DNA from: Sodaliphilus pleomorphus
GTDB lineage: Bacteria; Bacteroidota; Bacteroidia; Bacteroidales; Muribaculaceae
Length of the DNA stretch: 64,000 bases
Direction: 5' to 3'
NCBI RefSeq assembly: GCF_009676955.1
Contig: NZ_CP045696.1
Location: 2,747,001-2,811,000, forward strand
Shown piece by piece: positions 53,452-62,351 of this stretch; the first letter of the stretch is position 1; every line of letters begins with the position of its first letter. The notes beneath the pieces were generated by a model that worked only from the letters and a program-made list of their open reading frames with translations, searched no databases and was not told the DNA's origin. A program made the translations under genes and the position numbers.

Positions 53452-54225
53452 ATGGAAAAACTGCTCGTGGTGAAAGTAGGAGGCAAGGTCGTGGAAAACG
53501 CCTCGTCGCTCCAAGCCATGCTTGCCCGCTTTGCTGCCCACGAGGGCCGCAAGGTGCTTGTGCACGGCGGCGGCGTGATGGCTACCAGTGTGGCTCGTGC
53601 TATGGGGGTCGACACGACGATGGTCGAAGGCCGTCGCATCACCGGCGACAAGATGATCGACGTGGTGACCATGGTATATGGCGGGCTTGTCAACAAGCGC
53701 ATTGTGGCCATGCTTGAGTGCATGGGCCTCAATGCCGTGGGCCTGTGCGGGGCCGACATGAATATCATGCTCAGCACCAAGCGGCCTGTGGTCGATGGCA
53801 TCGACTATGGTTGGGTGGGCGATGTGAAACGGGTCGACGCCCACGCCTTGTCGACGCTTGTCGAGGCTGGCGTGGTTCCTGTCCTGGCACCGCTCACTCA
53901 CGATGGCAAGGGCCATATCTTGAACACCAATGCCGACACTATCGCTGCCGAGACTGCCAGGAGCCTGGCGTCGCGCTACGACGTGACGCTGGTGTATTGT
54001 TTTGAAAAGAACGGCGTCTTGCTCGACCCCGGCGATGACGGCAGCGTGATTGCTTCGCTCCAGCTCCGGCAATTTCAGGAGCTCAAGGCCTCAGGTGTCA
54101 TCAACCAAGGCATGATACCAAAACTCAGCAATGCCTTCAAGGCTCTGCAGAGCGGGGTGCGTGAAGTTGTCATTACCAGTGTCGCACATCTCGACGACCT
54201 CTCGCAGGGCACTCACCTGCAGTGA
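53452..54225 (+). CDS. argB: Acetylglutamate kinase-family enzyme
   Basis: 257 residues from ATG 53452; ATG 53443 would add three residues. Amino acid kinase motifs are VVKVGGKVVE, VLVHGGGVMATSVA, VEGRRITGDKMIDVVTMVYGG, LNTNADTIAAETA and GMIPKLSNAFKAL. It phosphorylates N-acetylglutamate in arginine synthesis. Bacteroides relatives use N-succinylglutamate, which would agree with the M20 deacylase at 47246. A terminator follows. Confidence 0.9.
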   Translation: MEKLLVVKVGGKVVENASSLQAMLARFAAHEGRKVLVHGGGVMATSVARAMGVDTTMVEGRRITGDKMIDVVTMVYGGLVNKRIVAMLECMGLNAVGLCGADMNIMLSTKRPVVDGIDYGWVGDVKRVDAHALSTLVEAGVVPVLAPLTHDGKGHILNTNADTIAAETARSLASRYDVTLVYCFEKNGVLLDPGDDGSVIASLQLRQFQELKASGVINQGMIPKLSNAFKALQSGVREVVITSVAHLDDLSQGTHLQ

Positions 54226-54273
54226 GGCGCCAGTGACACTCACGTGCCCGTTTATCTCACGCTTTGTGTTACA

Positions 54274-54316
54274 AAATGCCTCAAGTGTGTTACTTTTTCC
54301 ACTTGAGACATTTTTT
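54274..54316 (+). terminator. Terminator after argB
   Basis: AAATGCCTCAAGTG (54274-54287) pairs with CACTTGAGACATTT (54300-54313) with one mismatch, followed by T residues. Confidence 0.7.
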
Positions 54317-54368
54317 GTTTTTAACTTTTTGATATTTCTGTAGTCTAAAATCGAAAACCCAAACGATT

Positions 54369-55610
54369 ATGAAACGTTTCTTTGTTTATACAGGCATTCT
54401 TGTGCTTGCGGCTCAGGCCCAGGCCCAAGTGCGCATCACCCCCGAGTTTAAGGCAGCTGTTGCCAAGTACGACATCGTGCAGACCTTTCACAACGGCTAT
54501 GCTGCCGTGTGCCGCGATGGCAAGTGGGGCTATATCGACTCTACCGGCACCGAGGTGATACCTTGCTTCATTCCCCGCAAGTATGATGTGTGCACCGACA
54601 GGCAGGACTATGGCTTCTATCGCGACAACGGCTATGTGCGCGACTTTGCCGACGGCATGGTGGCTGTGGCCAAGGAAGTGTCGGGTGCCCAGCAGAGTTA
54701 CGACCGCCAACTCAAGTGGGGCTACATGGACGCTACGGGCCGTCAGGTAGTCGACTACATCTACGATGAGGCTGCCGACTTCAGCGAGGGCCTTGCCTAT
54801 GTGTACAACGACACCTGTTGCGGCTTTATCGACAAGACTGGCGCCAAGGTGATCGATGCCTCGCGCTATGCTGCCGACGGTGCCATCTATTCTTTTCACA
54901 ATGGGCTGGCCTGCATCATGAAGGGTGACGACAATGGTGCCAAATACGGCTATATCGACCGCAAGGGCAACGAGGTGGTGCCTTGCATCTACGACGAGGC
55001 CCACGACTTTGCCCAGGGGCTTGCAGCTGTGGCTGTGTATAAGGAAGACGACAACGACGACATGTTCCCCTATGTGTACAGCTTCATCGACACCAAGGGC
55101 AACAAGCAGTTCAGCCTCAAGCAAGGCCTCAAGCCAGGGCAATTCCACGATGGCATGGCATGGGTCACTGCCGATGAGCGCCAGTTTGGTTTTATCGACA
55201 CCACGGGTGCCGAGACCATAGCCCGGCACTATGCAACCGACGAGGTGGCCATGACCCGTTTTGTTTCCGATTTCAGCGAGGGCTATGTCATGGTAGGGCA
55301 GGAGACAGGCGCTGCGGGCGACACGGCCACACGTGTCTACCGCCTGTTGAGCAAGCAGCAGGTGCTCTTGCCGTTTGCCGTCGATGGAAATGTGCACCAG
55401 GGCCTGGCACTCAACGACAAGGACGGAAAATTCGGCTTTGTCGACCCCGAGGGCAAGCAGGTCATACCCTGCCAGTTTGACTACACCCAACCCTGCGTGA
55501 CAGGTGAGCTGCTCAATGCCTCCTATGTGTTCAACCAGGGTGTAGCTGCAGTGCGCAAGGGGGGCAAGTGGGGCTATGTCGATCTGCAGGGCAACACAAC
55601 CTTCAAGTGA
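54369..55610 (+). CDS. Secreted WG-repeat protein
   Basis: 413 residues with a signal peptide (KRFFVYTGILVLAAQAQAQ). At least six WG repeats are visible, with cores such as GKWGYIDSTGTEVIPC, LKWGYMDATGRQVVDY, CGFIDKTGAKVID, KYGYIDRKGNEVVPCIYDEA and KFGFVDPEGKQVIPCQFD. WG-repeat proteins form beta-propeller-like or solenoid folds of unknown binding function. It is monocistronic, between two terminators. Confidence 0.88.
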   Translation: MKRFFVYTGILVLAAQAQAQVRITPEFKAAVAKYDIVQTFHNGYAAVCRDGKWGYIDSTGTEVIPCFIPRKYDVCTDRQDYGFYRDNGYVRDFADGMVAVAKEVSGAQQSYDRQLKWGYMDATGRQVVDYIYDEAADFSEGLAYVYNDTCCGFIDKTGAKVIDASRYAADGAIYSFHNGLACIMKGDDNGAKYGYIDRKGNEVVPCIYDEAHDFAQGLAAVAVYKEDDNDDMFPYVYSFIDTKGNKQFSLKQGLKPGQFHDGMAWVTADERQFGFIDTTGAETIARHYATDEVAMTRFVSDFSEGYVMVGQETGAAGDTATRVYRLLSKQQVLLPFAVDGNVHQGLALNDKDGKFGFVDPEGKQVIPCQFDYTQPCVTGELLNASYVFNQGVAAVRKGGKWGYVDLQGNTTFK

Positions 55611-55648
55611 GACCTGCAATTGAGATAAGCACAGTAAGTCAACATGCA

Positions 55649-55700
55649 GAAAGGCGCTGAGGCGATGTTTGGTCACCTTCAGCGTCTTTCTCTTTTTCTT
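55649..55700 (+). terminator. Terminator after the WG-repeat gene
   Basis: A 14-bp stem with two G-U pairs (55649-55662 with 55677-55690) followed by TCTTTTTCTT. Confidence 0.7.
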
Positions 55701-55733
55701 GCGATACCAGTCGCCTGGGCCGTGCAGGGGCTT

Positions 55734-56747
55734 TTATCGGTTCAGCCCGTGTTGCAGCAGGTACTGGCCTATTTGCACGGCATTGAGCGCTGCGCCTTTC
55801 TTGATTTGGTCGCCCACAATCCAGAAGGTGAGGCCGTTGTCGCTGCTCAAGTCCTCACGTATGCGCCCCACGTAGACGGGGTCTTTATGGTTTACAAAAA
55901 GAGGCATGGGGTATTTGTTGGTATAGGGGTTGTCATATACTACCAGTCCTGGAGCACTCATGAAGGCACGTCGGGCCTCGTCGGGGCTTATGGGGCGCTC
56001 GGTCTCTATCCATATAGCCTCGCTGTGGGAGCGCATCACGGGCACACGCACGCACGTGGCACTCACGCGCACATCGCTGTGCATGATTTTGCGTGTCTCG
56101 TTGTACATCTTCTCTTCCTCGCGCGTGTAACCGTTGGGCTGGAACACGTCGATGTGAGGTATCACGTTGTAGGCCAGCTGGTGCTGGAAGTGGCGCACCG
56201 TGATCTCGTCGTGGTTGAATGCAATCTCGGCATGTTGCAGGGCCAGCTCGTCCATAGCCTCGAGACCGGCACCGCTGGCTGCCTGATAGGTGGCCACCTG
56301 AATGTTTTTGATGTGCGACAGGCGCTCGAGTGGCTTGAGTGCTACTACCATGAGTATGGTGGTACAGTTGGGGTTGGCTATGATGCCACGGGGGGCGTTG
56401 AGTGCGTCCTCAGGGTTCACCTCGGGCACGACCAGGGGCACGTCGTCGTCAAGGCGAAACTGGCTTGAGTTGTCGATCATGATGCACCCGTGCTTGGTGA
56501 TAGTGGGAGCAAATTCCTTGGCCGTGTTGGCACCTGCCGATACAAAGGCGATGTCGATGTCTTTGAAGTCGTCGTTGTGACGCAGCAGTTGCACAACATA
56601 GTCTTTTCCGCGGAAGGTGAAGATGCGCCCTGCACTGCGTTCCGACCCAAATAACACCAACTCGTCGACGGGAAAGTTCTGCTCGTCGAGCACTTTCATG
56701 AATTCTTGTCCTACTGCGCCGCTGGCGCCTACGATTGCTACTTTCAT
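55734..56747 (-). CDS. asd: Aspartate-semialdehyde dehydrogenase
   Basis: 337 residues. It reduces aspartyl phosphate to the semialdehyde for lysine, threonine, methionine and diaminopimelate synthesis. The NADP-binding start is [14 protein letters not shown] and the active cysteine is C128 in [12 protein letters not shown]. The substrate region [17 protein letters not shown] and the C-terminal HSEAIWIE are conserved. It has no close co-directional partner. Confidence 0.95.
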   Translation of the reverse strand: MKVAIVGASGAVGQEFMKVLDEQNFPVDELVLFGSERSAGRIFTFRGKDYVVQLLRHNDDFKDIDIAFVSAGANTAKEFAPTITKHGCIMIDNSSQFRLDDDVPLVVPEVNPEDALNAPRGIIANPNCTTILMVVALKPLERLSHIKNIQVATYQAASGAGLEAMDELALQHAEIAFNHDEITVRHFQHQLAYNVIPHIDVFQPNGYTREEEKMYNETRKIMHSDVRVSATCVRVPVMRSHSEAIWIETERPISPDEARRAFMSAPGLVVYDNPYTNKYPMPLFVNHKDPVYVGRIREDLSSDNGLTFWIVGDQIKKGAALNAVQIGQYLLQHGLNR

Positions 56748-56835
56748 TTTATTATTACAGTATGAATTTTGTTGTAATTGTCTGCCACATCGGCTATGAT
56801 AGCCTTCTGTGTAAGTATTATATACTCAATTCTCT

Positions 56836-57765
56836 CTAAATGATTATCCTTGCAATTTGACCCGAGCCGCGCTTGCCGCGCTTGATGCGCCCGTAGAGCA
56901 TGGGCACCACAGCCCGTGTGAGCCACTTGCTGCCAAGCCTGGCCATGGCCTGGCTATACAGGGCTTGGGCCCAATCGTCGTGGCCCTCGCGGCTGTAGTG
57001 GGCAGCAAGCACCACGCGCTTGTAGTCGAGTAGCCTCAGGTAGCGGTCTCGGTCGGTCACGTGGCTCTCGGCAATTTCTCGCTCCACCTGGTCGATCACC
57101 TGCTCCCATTGGCCATGCTTGGGTCCGAAGCCGGTGCCAGTGATAGAGTCCTTGCCACTCTCGTTGATGGTGACCAGCGTGTCGTCGATAAAGGCCATCT
57201 TGGGATGCTTGAGCAACATGCGCACACCCAGCTCCCAGTCGTTCCAGCTTGCCAGGCTGTCGTCCCACAGCCCGGCCTGGGCCACAAACTTGCTGCGCAC
57301 GCAATAGCGCTGGGTGCCCAGTATGCTGTGTATGATTTGGTTGGCCAGTATGTCGCGGGTGGCAAAAGCCAAGTTGCTATAGCTGCCGTCGGCCTTGTGC
57401 AGGCGAGCCTTAACGGCCACGATGTCGTTGCCCTTGAGCTTCGACATGTACCGTTCCACCAGCCTGGGGTGCATCTCGTCGTCGCTGTCGAAAAACATCA
57501 CCCAATCGCCGCCAGCCTCGGTAAACCCACGGTTGCGGGCTGCTCCGGCGGTGTGTTGCTCTTCCTGGGTCACGATCACCTCAAAGTCGCAGGCCGAGTA
57601 TCTGGCCTTGAAGTCGTTGAGCACATGCAGGGTAGAGTCGGTGCTGCAATTGTCGACAAGCACCACCTGCACTGGCCTGAAAGTCTGGGCAAGCACCGAG
57701 GCCAGTGTGCGTTGCACCACTTGGGCCCTGTTGTAGACGGGTATTACAATCGACATGCGTTCCAT
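56836..57765 (-). CDS. Family 2 glycosyltransferase
   Basis: 309 residues. GT-A motifs are MSIVIPVYNRAQVVQRTLAS, VVLVDNCSTDSTLHVL and MFFDSDDEMHPRL, with the metal DSDD. A helical C-terminal part (residues 200-309) ends in basic residues (KRGKRGSGQ). It is divergently transcribed from a GT4-like glycosyltransferase at 57825, so the two probably belong to a common surface-glycan pathway. Sugar and acceptor are unknown. Confidence 0.88.
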   Translation of the reverse strand: MERMSIVIPVYNRAQVVQRTLASVLAQTFRPVQVVLVDNCSTDSTLHVLNDFKARYSACDFEVIVTQEEQHTAGAARNRGFTEAGGDWVMFFDSDDEMHPRLVERYMSKLKGNDIVAVKARLHKADGSYSNLAFATRDILANQIIHSILGTQRYCVRSKFVAQAGLWDDSLASWNDWELGVRMLLKHPKMAFIDDTLVTINESGKDSITGTGFGPKHGQWEQVIDQVEREIAESHVTDRDRYLRLLDYKRVVLAAHYSREGHDDWAQALYSQAMARLGSKWLTRAVVPMLYGRIKRGKRGSGQIARIII

Positions 57766-57772
57766 TGAGGGC

Positions 57773-57804
57773 CAAAATTACTTCATTTCTTGACAATACG
57801 CAAA
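57773..57804 (-). promoter_or_regulatory. Promoter of the minus-strand GT2 gene
   Basis: On the minus strand TTTG (57804-57801), a 20-base spacer and TAATTTTG (57780-57773) match the consensus exactly. The start codon at 57765 is seven bases further, so the mRNA is nearly leaderless. Confidence 0.65.
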
Positions 57805-57820
57805 ATTAATGCTACCTTTG
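57790..57820 (+). promoter_or_regulatory. Promoter of the plus-strand glycosyltransferase gene
   Basis: TACCTTTG (57813-57820) is four bases before ATG 57825, with TTG at 57790-57792 in the -33 position. It overlaps the divergent GT2 promoter. Confidence 0.5.
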
Positions 57821-57824
57821 AGTG

Positions 57825-58943
57825 ATGAAAGTACTTTTTGTAGGCGATGCCAGCAACATGCACAACTGCCTGGCCGTGCAGCTGCGGCGCATGGGCCACA
57901 CGGCTGTCGTGGCCTCCAACGGGTCGCGATGGATGGACACGGCCCGCGACATCGACATCAGCCGTCGTCCGGGATTGATGGGCACTGCCGGTTACCTGGC
58001 CAAGCTCTTGTGCAACCTGCACAAGATGCAGGGCTACGACGTGGTGCAGCTGTGCGGCCCCATCTTCTTGGAACTCAAGCCCTGGCGCATAAGGCCTGTG
58101 TTTGATTTCCTCAAGCGTCACAACCGCCGCATCGTGCTCTCGGCCTTGAACACCGACTACCTCTACTACACTGCCTGCCACGACGGGCACACCTATCGCT
58201 ACAGCGACTACATGGTGGGCGACAAGCCATCGCCGTTTGTCAACTCGTCGGAGTATATCAATCAGCATCAAGACAACTGGAAGCAACCCTACATGAAAGC
58301 CCACTTCGACTATATAGGGCAGCGCGTCGACGGCGCTGTGGCCTGCCTGTGGGAGTACTATGTGGCCTATAAGCCTGTGTTTGGCGACAAGGTGGTGTAT
58401 GCCGGCATTCCCATCGACACGGCTTCGATTGCACCTCGCTACATCGACTCAACGCCTGGCAAGGTGCGCTTTTTCATAGGCATTCAGCGCGATCGCAATG
58501 TCGTGAAAGGCACCGACAGGCTGCTTGCTGCGCTCAAGCGCGTGCATGAGCGTTTCCCCGGCGAGTGCGAGCTTGATGTGGTCGAGAGCGTGCCCTATGC
58601 CCAGTATCTCGACCGCATGAGTCACAGCCATGTGATACTCGACCAGCTCTATAGCTACACCCCTGCCACCAATGCCTTGCTGGCGATGGCCCAGGGGCTG
58701 GTGGCCGTGTCGGGTGCCGAGCCTGAGTACTACGACCTCATAGGCGAGCACGACAATCACCCGATTATCAATGTCGTGCCCTCTCCCGAAGGCGATATTG
58801 AGCAAAAACTGGAGTGGATCGTGAAGCACCGCGACCAGTTGCCGCGGTTGAGCCGTGAGAGCCGCGCCTTTGTAGAAAAACATAACGCTGCACCTGTCGT
58901 GGCACAGCGTTACTTGTCGTTCTGGAAGAGCCTGCTGGGCTAA
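57825..58943 (+). CDS. GT4-like family 1 glycosyltransferase
   Basis: 372 residues from ATG 57825 (a GTG three bases before is also open). The N-terminus (KVLFVGDASNMHNCLAVQLRRMGH) is a GT-B first domain, with GYDVVQLCGPIFL. The second domain (FFIGIQRDRNVVKGTDRLLA, VVESVPYAQYLDRMSHSHVI, YTPATNALLAMAQGLVAVSG) fits glycosyltransferase family 4-like enzymes that use nucleotide sugars. It lies in a divergent pair with a GT2 gene. Confidence 0.85.
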   Translation: MKVLFVGDASNMHNCLAVQLRRMGHTAVVASNGSRWMDTARDIDISRRPGLMGTAGYLAKLLCNLHKMQGYDVVQLCGPIFLELKPWRIRPVFDFLKRHNRRIVLSALNTDYLYYTACHDGHTYRYSDYMVGDKPSPFVNSSEYINQHQDNWKQPYMKAHFDYIGQRVDGAVACLWEYYVAYKPVFGDKVVYAGIPIDTASIAPRYIDSTPGKVRFFIGIQRDRNVVKGTDRLLAALKRVHERFPGECELDVVESVPYAQYLDRMSHSHVILDQLYSYTPATNALLAMAQGLVAVSGAEPEYYDLIGEHDNHPIINVVPSPEGDIEQKLEWIVKHRDQLPRLSRESRAFVEKHNAAPVVAQRYLSFWKSLLG

Positions 58944-58967
58944 GATGCCCTGGTTCTTCTTCTTTCT

Positions 58968-60068
58968 TTACATGTATTTTGCTACCTTGTTCTGGAGTTG
59001 GAGCATGTTTTCTACACGTTCCACAATCTCGCCCTTGCTGTCGATGATAAACACGGTGGGCAGCTGGGTCACTTGATAGGCCGACGCGTTGCGCGACGAC
59101 TGCCCATCGGCATCGTACACGGCTGTCCAAGGCAAGTTGTGTGCAGCCTCGCGCCACTGGCTCACGTTCTCGTCAAGCCCCACTTGGAAGATGTGCAGCT
59201 TGCCATTGTATTGCTTGTAGAGGTCGTTGAGCAGCTTGTTGAGTGCCGGCGAGAATTGCTGGTCGTACATCGTGAAATTGAGCAACGTCACCTTGCCATG
59301 GCCCGATTCCTGGGCCAGACTGTGAATCTTGCCGTTGGCATCTTGCAACTTGATGTCGATCAGGTTGATTTGCTCGGCCTGCATGGTGGTTCCGCGATAG
59401 CCCATGGCCTCGCGCCGGCGGCGCTGGCCGTCGAGTGTCATCTGCACCAGATATTGGGTGCGGGGGTCGCCCTTGCGATAGCTGTTGAAGGCGTTGGCCA
59501 CAGCCCCAATGATTTTCATGTCGAAGTCGTTCATCGGGTCATATAGCGGGCGATTGTCGATATACTTGTTGATCAAGTAGTAAGATACCATGCTTGCAGG
59601 GTCCTTGATGATCACGTCGGCAGCAAGTTTCTTCTTCCATGCCTCGAGAGTTGCCTGGCTTGCACGGCCGCCGGCATATTTCATGGCCTGCTTGTCGATT
59701 TTGGCCACTTGCTCGGCGTCGCTGCTGCCCGTGATGGTGTAGTGCGTGTCGAAGGCCTTGATGCTGGTAGTGATGCTGAGCGTCTCGGTGCTGTCGACAG
59801 GGAAATAAATCGACTTGTCGCCGCAGCGCAGGCGGTAGATGTTGGGATACTCTGGGGCGTCCTCGGCCAGTTGGAAGTCGCCGCTGCCGTTGGCGCGGGT
59901 CGAGTCTACGGTATACCAGTCGCCGTTGCTCGAGGCTTCGAGCCAGAGTTGGGTCGAGTCGTTGGCCCCGGCTATCTTTCCTTCGATCTTAAATCGGTTG
60001 TTGCTGTTGCATGCTGTCAATGCAGCGATGAGCACCAGCATGGTTACAAGAGAAATGTATTTCTTCAT
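58968..60068 (-). CDS. Thioredoxin-like lipoprotein with DUF4369 domain, no CXXC
   Basis: 366 residues from ATG 60068. The lipobox is LTACN near residue 20, so it is an anchored lipoprotein. A DUF4369 beta domain covers about 25-120 (FKIEGKIAGANDSTQLWL). A TlpA/AhpC-like thioredoxin fold occupies 225-366 (KVTLLNFTMYDQQFSPALNK, LPTVFIIDSKGEIVERV). In classical TlpA proteins the first motif holds WCxxC; here it reads TMYDQQFSPA and no cysteine pair exists. The protein may thus bind peptides or act as a scaffold. Confidence 0.82.
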   Translation of the reverse strand: MKKYISLVTMLVLIAALTACNSNNRFKIEGKIAGANDSTQLWLEASSNGDWYTVDSTRANGSGDFQLAEDAPEYPNIYRLRCGDKSIYFPVDSTETLSITTSIKAFDTHYTITGSSDAEQVAKIDKQAMKYAGGRASQATLEAWKKKLAADVIIKDPASMVSYYLINKYIDNRPLYDPMNDFDMKIIGAVANAFNSYRKGDPRTQYLVQMTLDGQRRRREAMGYRGTTMQAEQINLIDIKLQDANGKIHSLAQESGHGKVTLLNFTMYDQQFSPALNKLLNDLYKQYNGKLHIFQVGLDENVSQWREAAHNLPWTAVYDADGQSSRNASAYQVTQLPTVFIIDSKGEIVERVENMLQLQNKVAKYM

Positions 60069-60097
60069 TACAGTGGTTTTGTTTCTCAATTTTGATG

Positions 60098-60129
60098 CGA
60101 AGTTAATGTAAATGCCAAAAAAATCCAAA
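60098..60129 (-). promoter_or_regulatory. Promoter of the thioredoxin-like lipoprotein gene
   Basis: On the minus strand TTTG (60129-60126), a 20-base spacer and TAACTTCG (60105-60098, 7 of 8 bases). The start codon follows after 29 bases. Confidence 0.5.
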
Positions 60130-60173
60130 TATTGTTGCTTCTTTGCTCTCTCTCCCGGTGCGGCACGTGTGTG

Positions 60174-60884
60174 CTATAGCCCGATTGCAATGCCTGCCGA
60201 GAGCGGCTTAATCTCGGGACCCCAACCCTTTTTGAGCACGCGGCACGGGCTGTATTTCACATAGGCCCCCAGGCGGTGAAAGCTCAGGCCGGCAATCAGG
60301 TCGATGCTCACTGGCACTTGGTGCAGGTGCTTGCTGGCATTTTCCTTTATTTTGCCCTCGGCATCGTCGTTGTATTTTGTGGCCATGCTGGCATGCACGT
60401 TGAAGTCGGTCACAATGCCGGCAGCAATGTCGATACCGGCCCCTATGCGCTGCCTGAATATCACGGGCACCGTGAGCGAGAAGGTCCTGAGTCTCGAGCT
60501 GCGGCTTGAGGAGCCGTCGGGATAGGGAAGCATTGCAAGGCGACCGTCGCTGGCGAGACTAAAACGTATGTTGTTGCCCAGGTGATAGTTGCGCCAGTCG
60601 ATGCCTATTCCGGCCGTGATGCGCTGGCCGTGACCAGTGTTGTACTTGGCACCCACTACGGTGAGCCATTGCAGTTCGAGCGAACGGCCAGTCTTGAAGC
60701 TGGCCGGCGTCGATGTAGCATCGACCCAGCCCAGCCCCAGCCCGCCGCTGTAGATGTTCCAGCCCACACTGTCGGTGAGCAGTGGATACCAGTCGACTTG
60801 GATGTACTGTTGCTGCGCGTCGTCGCGGGCCCAAGTCCAGCCCACAGCTATGACAGCGACCATGATGGTGAGCAGTTGTTTCAT
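60174..60884 (-). CDS. Probable outer-membrane beta-barrel protein
   Basis: 236 residues from ATG 60884 with a signal peptide (KQLLTIMVAVIAVGWTWA). Alternating hydrophobic and polar strands with aromatic girdles follow (NIYSGGLGLGWVDA, QWLTVVGAKYNTGHGQRITAG, SIDLIAGLSFHRLGAYVKYS), and the chain ends in IAIGL. This pattern fits a small eight-stranded barrel of the PorT or OmpW type. No specific family was recognised. Confidence 0.7.
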   Translation of the reverse strand: MKQLLTIMVAVIAVGWTWARDDAQQQYIQVDWYPLLTDSVGWNIYSGGLGLGWVDATSTPASFKTGRSLELQWLTVVGAKYNTGHGQRITAGIGIDWRNYHLGNNIRFSLASDGRLAMLPYPDGSSSRSSRLRTFSLTVPVIFRQRIGAGIDIAAGIVTDFNVHASMATKYNDDAEGKIKENASKHLHQVPVSIDLIAGLSFHRLGAYVKYSPCRVLKKGWGPEIKPLSAGIAIGL

Positions 60885-60932
60885 TTTTTTTTTTTGTTTT
60901 GTACCATCCTCTTGCATGGGTGGCGTGGTGTT

Positions 60933-62078
60933 TCATTTCTTGCGGTGCAAAATCACGAGATTTACCTCGGGACACGCTCCCAGACGGAAGTGGTTGGTTC
61001 CTCCTATCCCTGACGACACCAGGAGCATCCTCTTGCCCGAGCCTCCCAGTCCATGCTGGGCATCGTTGTAGAGTCCGCCCCACTCGGGGTAGGTGTATTG
61101 GATGGGCGACCAGTTGCCTATCCTGAGTTGCCCGGCGTGGGTGTGTCCCGATAGCGTGAGCTGTATCGAGGTGCGCGGCACCACCTCGTGCCGCCAGTGG
61201 TTGGGGTCGTGGGTCAAGAGTATCTTGAAGGCCCCGGCAGGCACTCCCTGCATGGCTTGGCGCAAGTTGCCTCGCGACACAAAGACGGCGTAGCTCGTGT
61301 TTTGCACACCTATCAAGTAGACCGGGGCACTTGCAACGTTGCTGCCTGGTGCAGTCGAGCGGCTCAAGACCCGGTTCTCGTTGAGCAGCAAGTCCCAGCC
61401 CAGTGTGTTGCGTTCATAGTCCTCAAGGGCTGTCACATTGCCGTTGTAGTCGTGGTTGCCCATGATGCTGTACACGCCCAGCGGGGCCTTGAGGCGTTGC
61501 AGCTCATGGGTGTGGGGAGTCACTTCGTGCTCGTCAACGTTGATGAGATCGCCGGTAAACACGATCAAGTCGGGTTTCAAGCCGAGAACTGTGTCGACGA
61601 CTTTGCCTACAAAGCGGTTGCTGTGTCCGTAGGTGCCCAGATGGAAATCGCTGATTTGCACCAGTCGCAGCCCGTCGCACTCTGCTGGCAGGTCATCGTA
61701 GTCCAGGTCGTAGTTGTTCACCTTGAGCTTGCTGCAGCCCAGCGTAGCACCATAGAGTACAGCAAGCAGCACCGCAGCCACGGCACACAGCCCCACGGCT
61801 ATGCCTTGACAGTGCAAGCCTGCGACTTGCCCTAAAAGCGCAAACACGGCAAACGCCAGCTTGGGCACCGAAATGAGCGAGAACAGCGCAAAAAATGCCC
61901 GTAGCCGCCCCAGCCTGTAACGCCCCAAGAGCGACACCAAGAGTCCCATGATGACGGCCGTGGGCACCCACCAGGCAGCAGCCCACAGGGCAGGTACGTG
62001 GCCTGCAATGAGCGTGGCAAAGATGTAGGCGTCGGGCACAGCCACGATGAGTGTCATCGACAAGAAAAACCATTTCAT
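60933..62078 (-). CDS. Membrane-anchored metallophosphoesterase
   Basis: 381 residues from ATG 62078. About four membrane helices occupy residues 1-130. The calcineurin-like domain follows, with metal motifs ISDFHLGTYG, VFTGDLIN, GNHDY and LSGHTHAGQ. The last part includes YVNL-like EVNLVILHRKK. This group (YkuE/LpxG-like) includes enzymes that hydrolyse phosphodiesters such as UDP-diacylglucosamine, but the substrate cannot be told from sequence. Confidence 0.88.
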   Translation of the reverse strand: MKWFFLSMTLIVAVPDAYIFATLIAGHVPALWAAAWWVPTAVIMGLLVSLLGRYRLGRLRAFFALFSLISVPKLAFAVFALLGQVAGLHCQGIAVGLCAVAAVLLAVLYGATLGCSKLKVNNYDLDYDDLPAECDGLRLVQISDFHLGTYGHSNRFVGKVVDTVLGLKPDLIVFTGDLINVDEHEVTPHTHELQRLKAPLGVYSIMGNHDYNGNVTALEDYERNTLGWDLLLNENRVLSRSTAPGSNVASAPVYLIGVQNTSYAVFVSRGNLRQAMQGVPAGAFKILLTHDPNHWRHEVVPRTSIQLTLSGHTHAGQLRIGNWSPIQYTYPEWGGLYNDAQHGLGGSGKRMLLVSSGIGGTNHFRLGACPEVNLVILHRKK

Positions 62079-62082
62079 GTTG

Positions 62083-62090
62083 CAAAGGTA
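62083..62090 (-). promoter_or_regulatory. -7 promoter box of the metallophosphoesterase gene
   Basis: On the minus strand TACCTTTG (62090 down to 62083) lies four bases before ATG 62078. No clear TTTG is found at -33. Confidence 0.45.
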
Positions 62091-62303
62091 ACTATAATTT
62101 GCCCCTCGGCCTTTCTCTTGCAATAAAAAAACGTCTTGGCTCACGCTGGTCAGTTTTCAGAATTGGAAAAACAATAGGTTGAAATATAGCGTGTTGTGTA
62201 CTGTTGTCCTGGCCGGCAATGTGCCCGGCATGTTGGGCATGTGGGATTTTTTTTTTAACTTTCCTAATTTGACAGTTTGTTGTATTAACGTGTTACTACA
62301 CAA

Positions 62304-62322
62304 TACTTTACATAGTAAAGTA
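62304..62322. repeat. Short palindrome near the IS end
   Basis: TACTTTAC-ATA-GTAAAGTA is a perfect 8-bp inverted repeat about 30 bases beyond the transposase stop. It could be near the insertion-sequence terminus or be a protein site. The far end of the element is outside the window, so terminal repeats cannot be compared. The remainder of 62091-62351 holds no gene. Confidence 0.4.
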
Positions 62323-62351
62323 ATGTAGCTAATTTTTCGGTGCTGCAAGGA

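Noticed and set aside
62218..62260. Hairpin plus long T run resembling a terminator
   Set aside because: The stem is only about five base pairs and no plus-strand gene lies upstream to be terminated.
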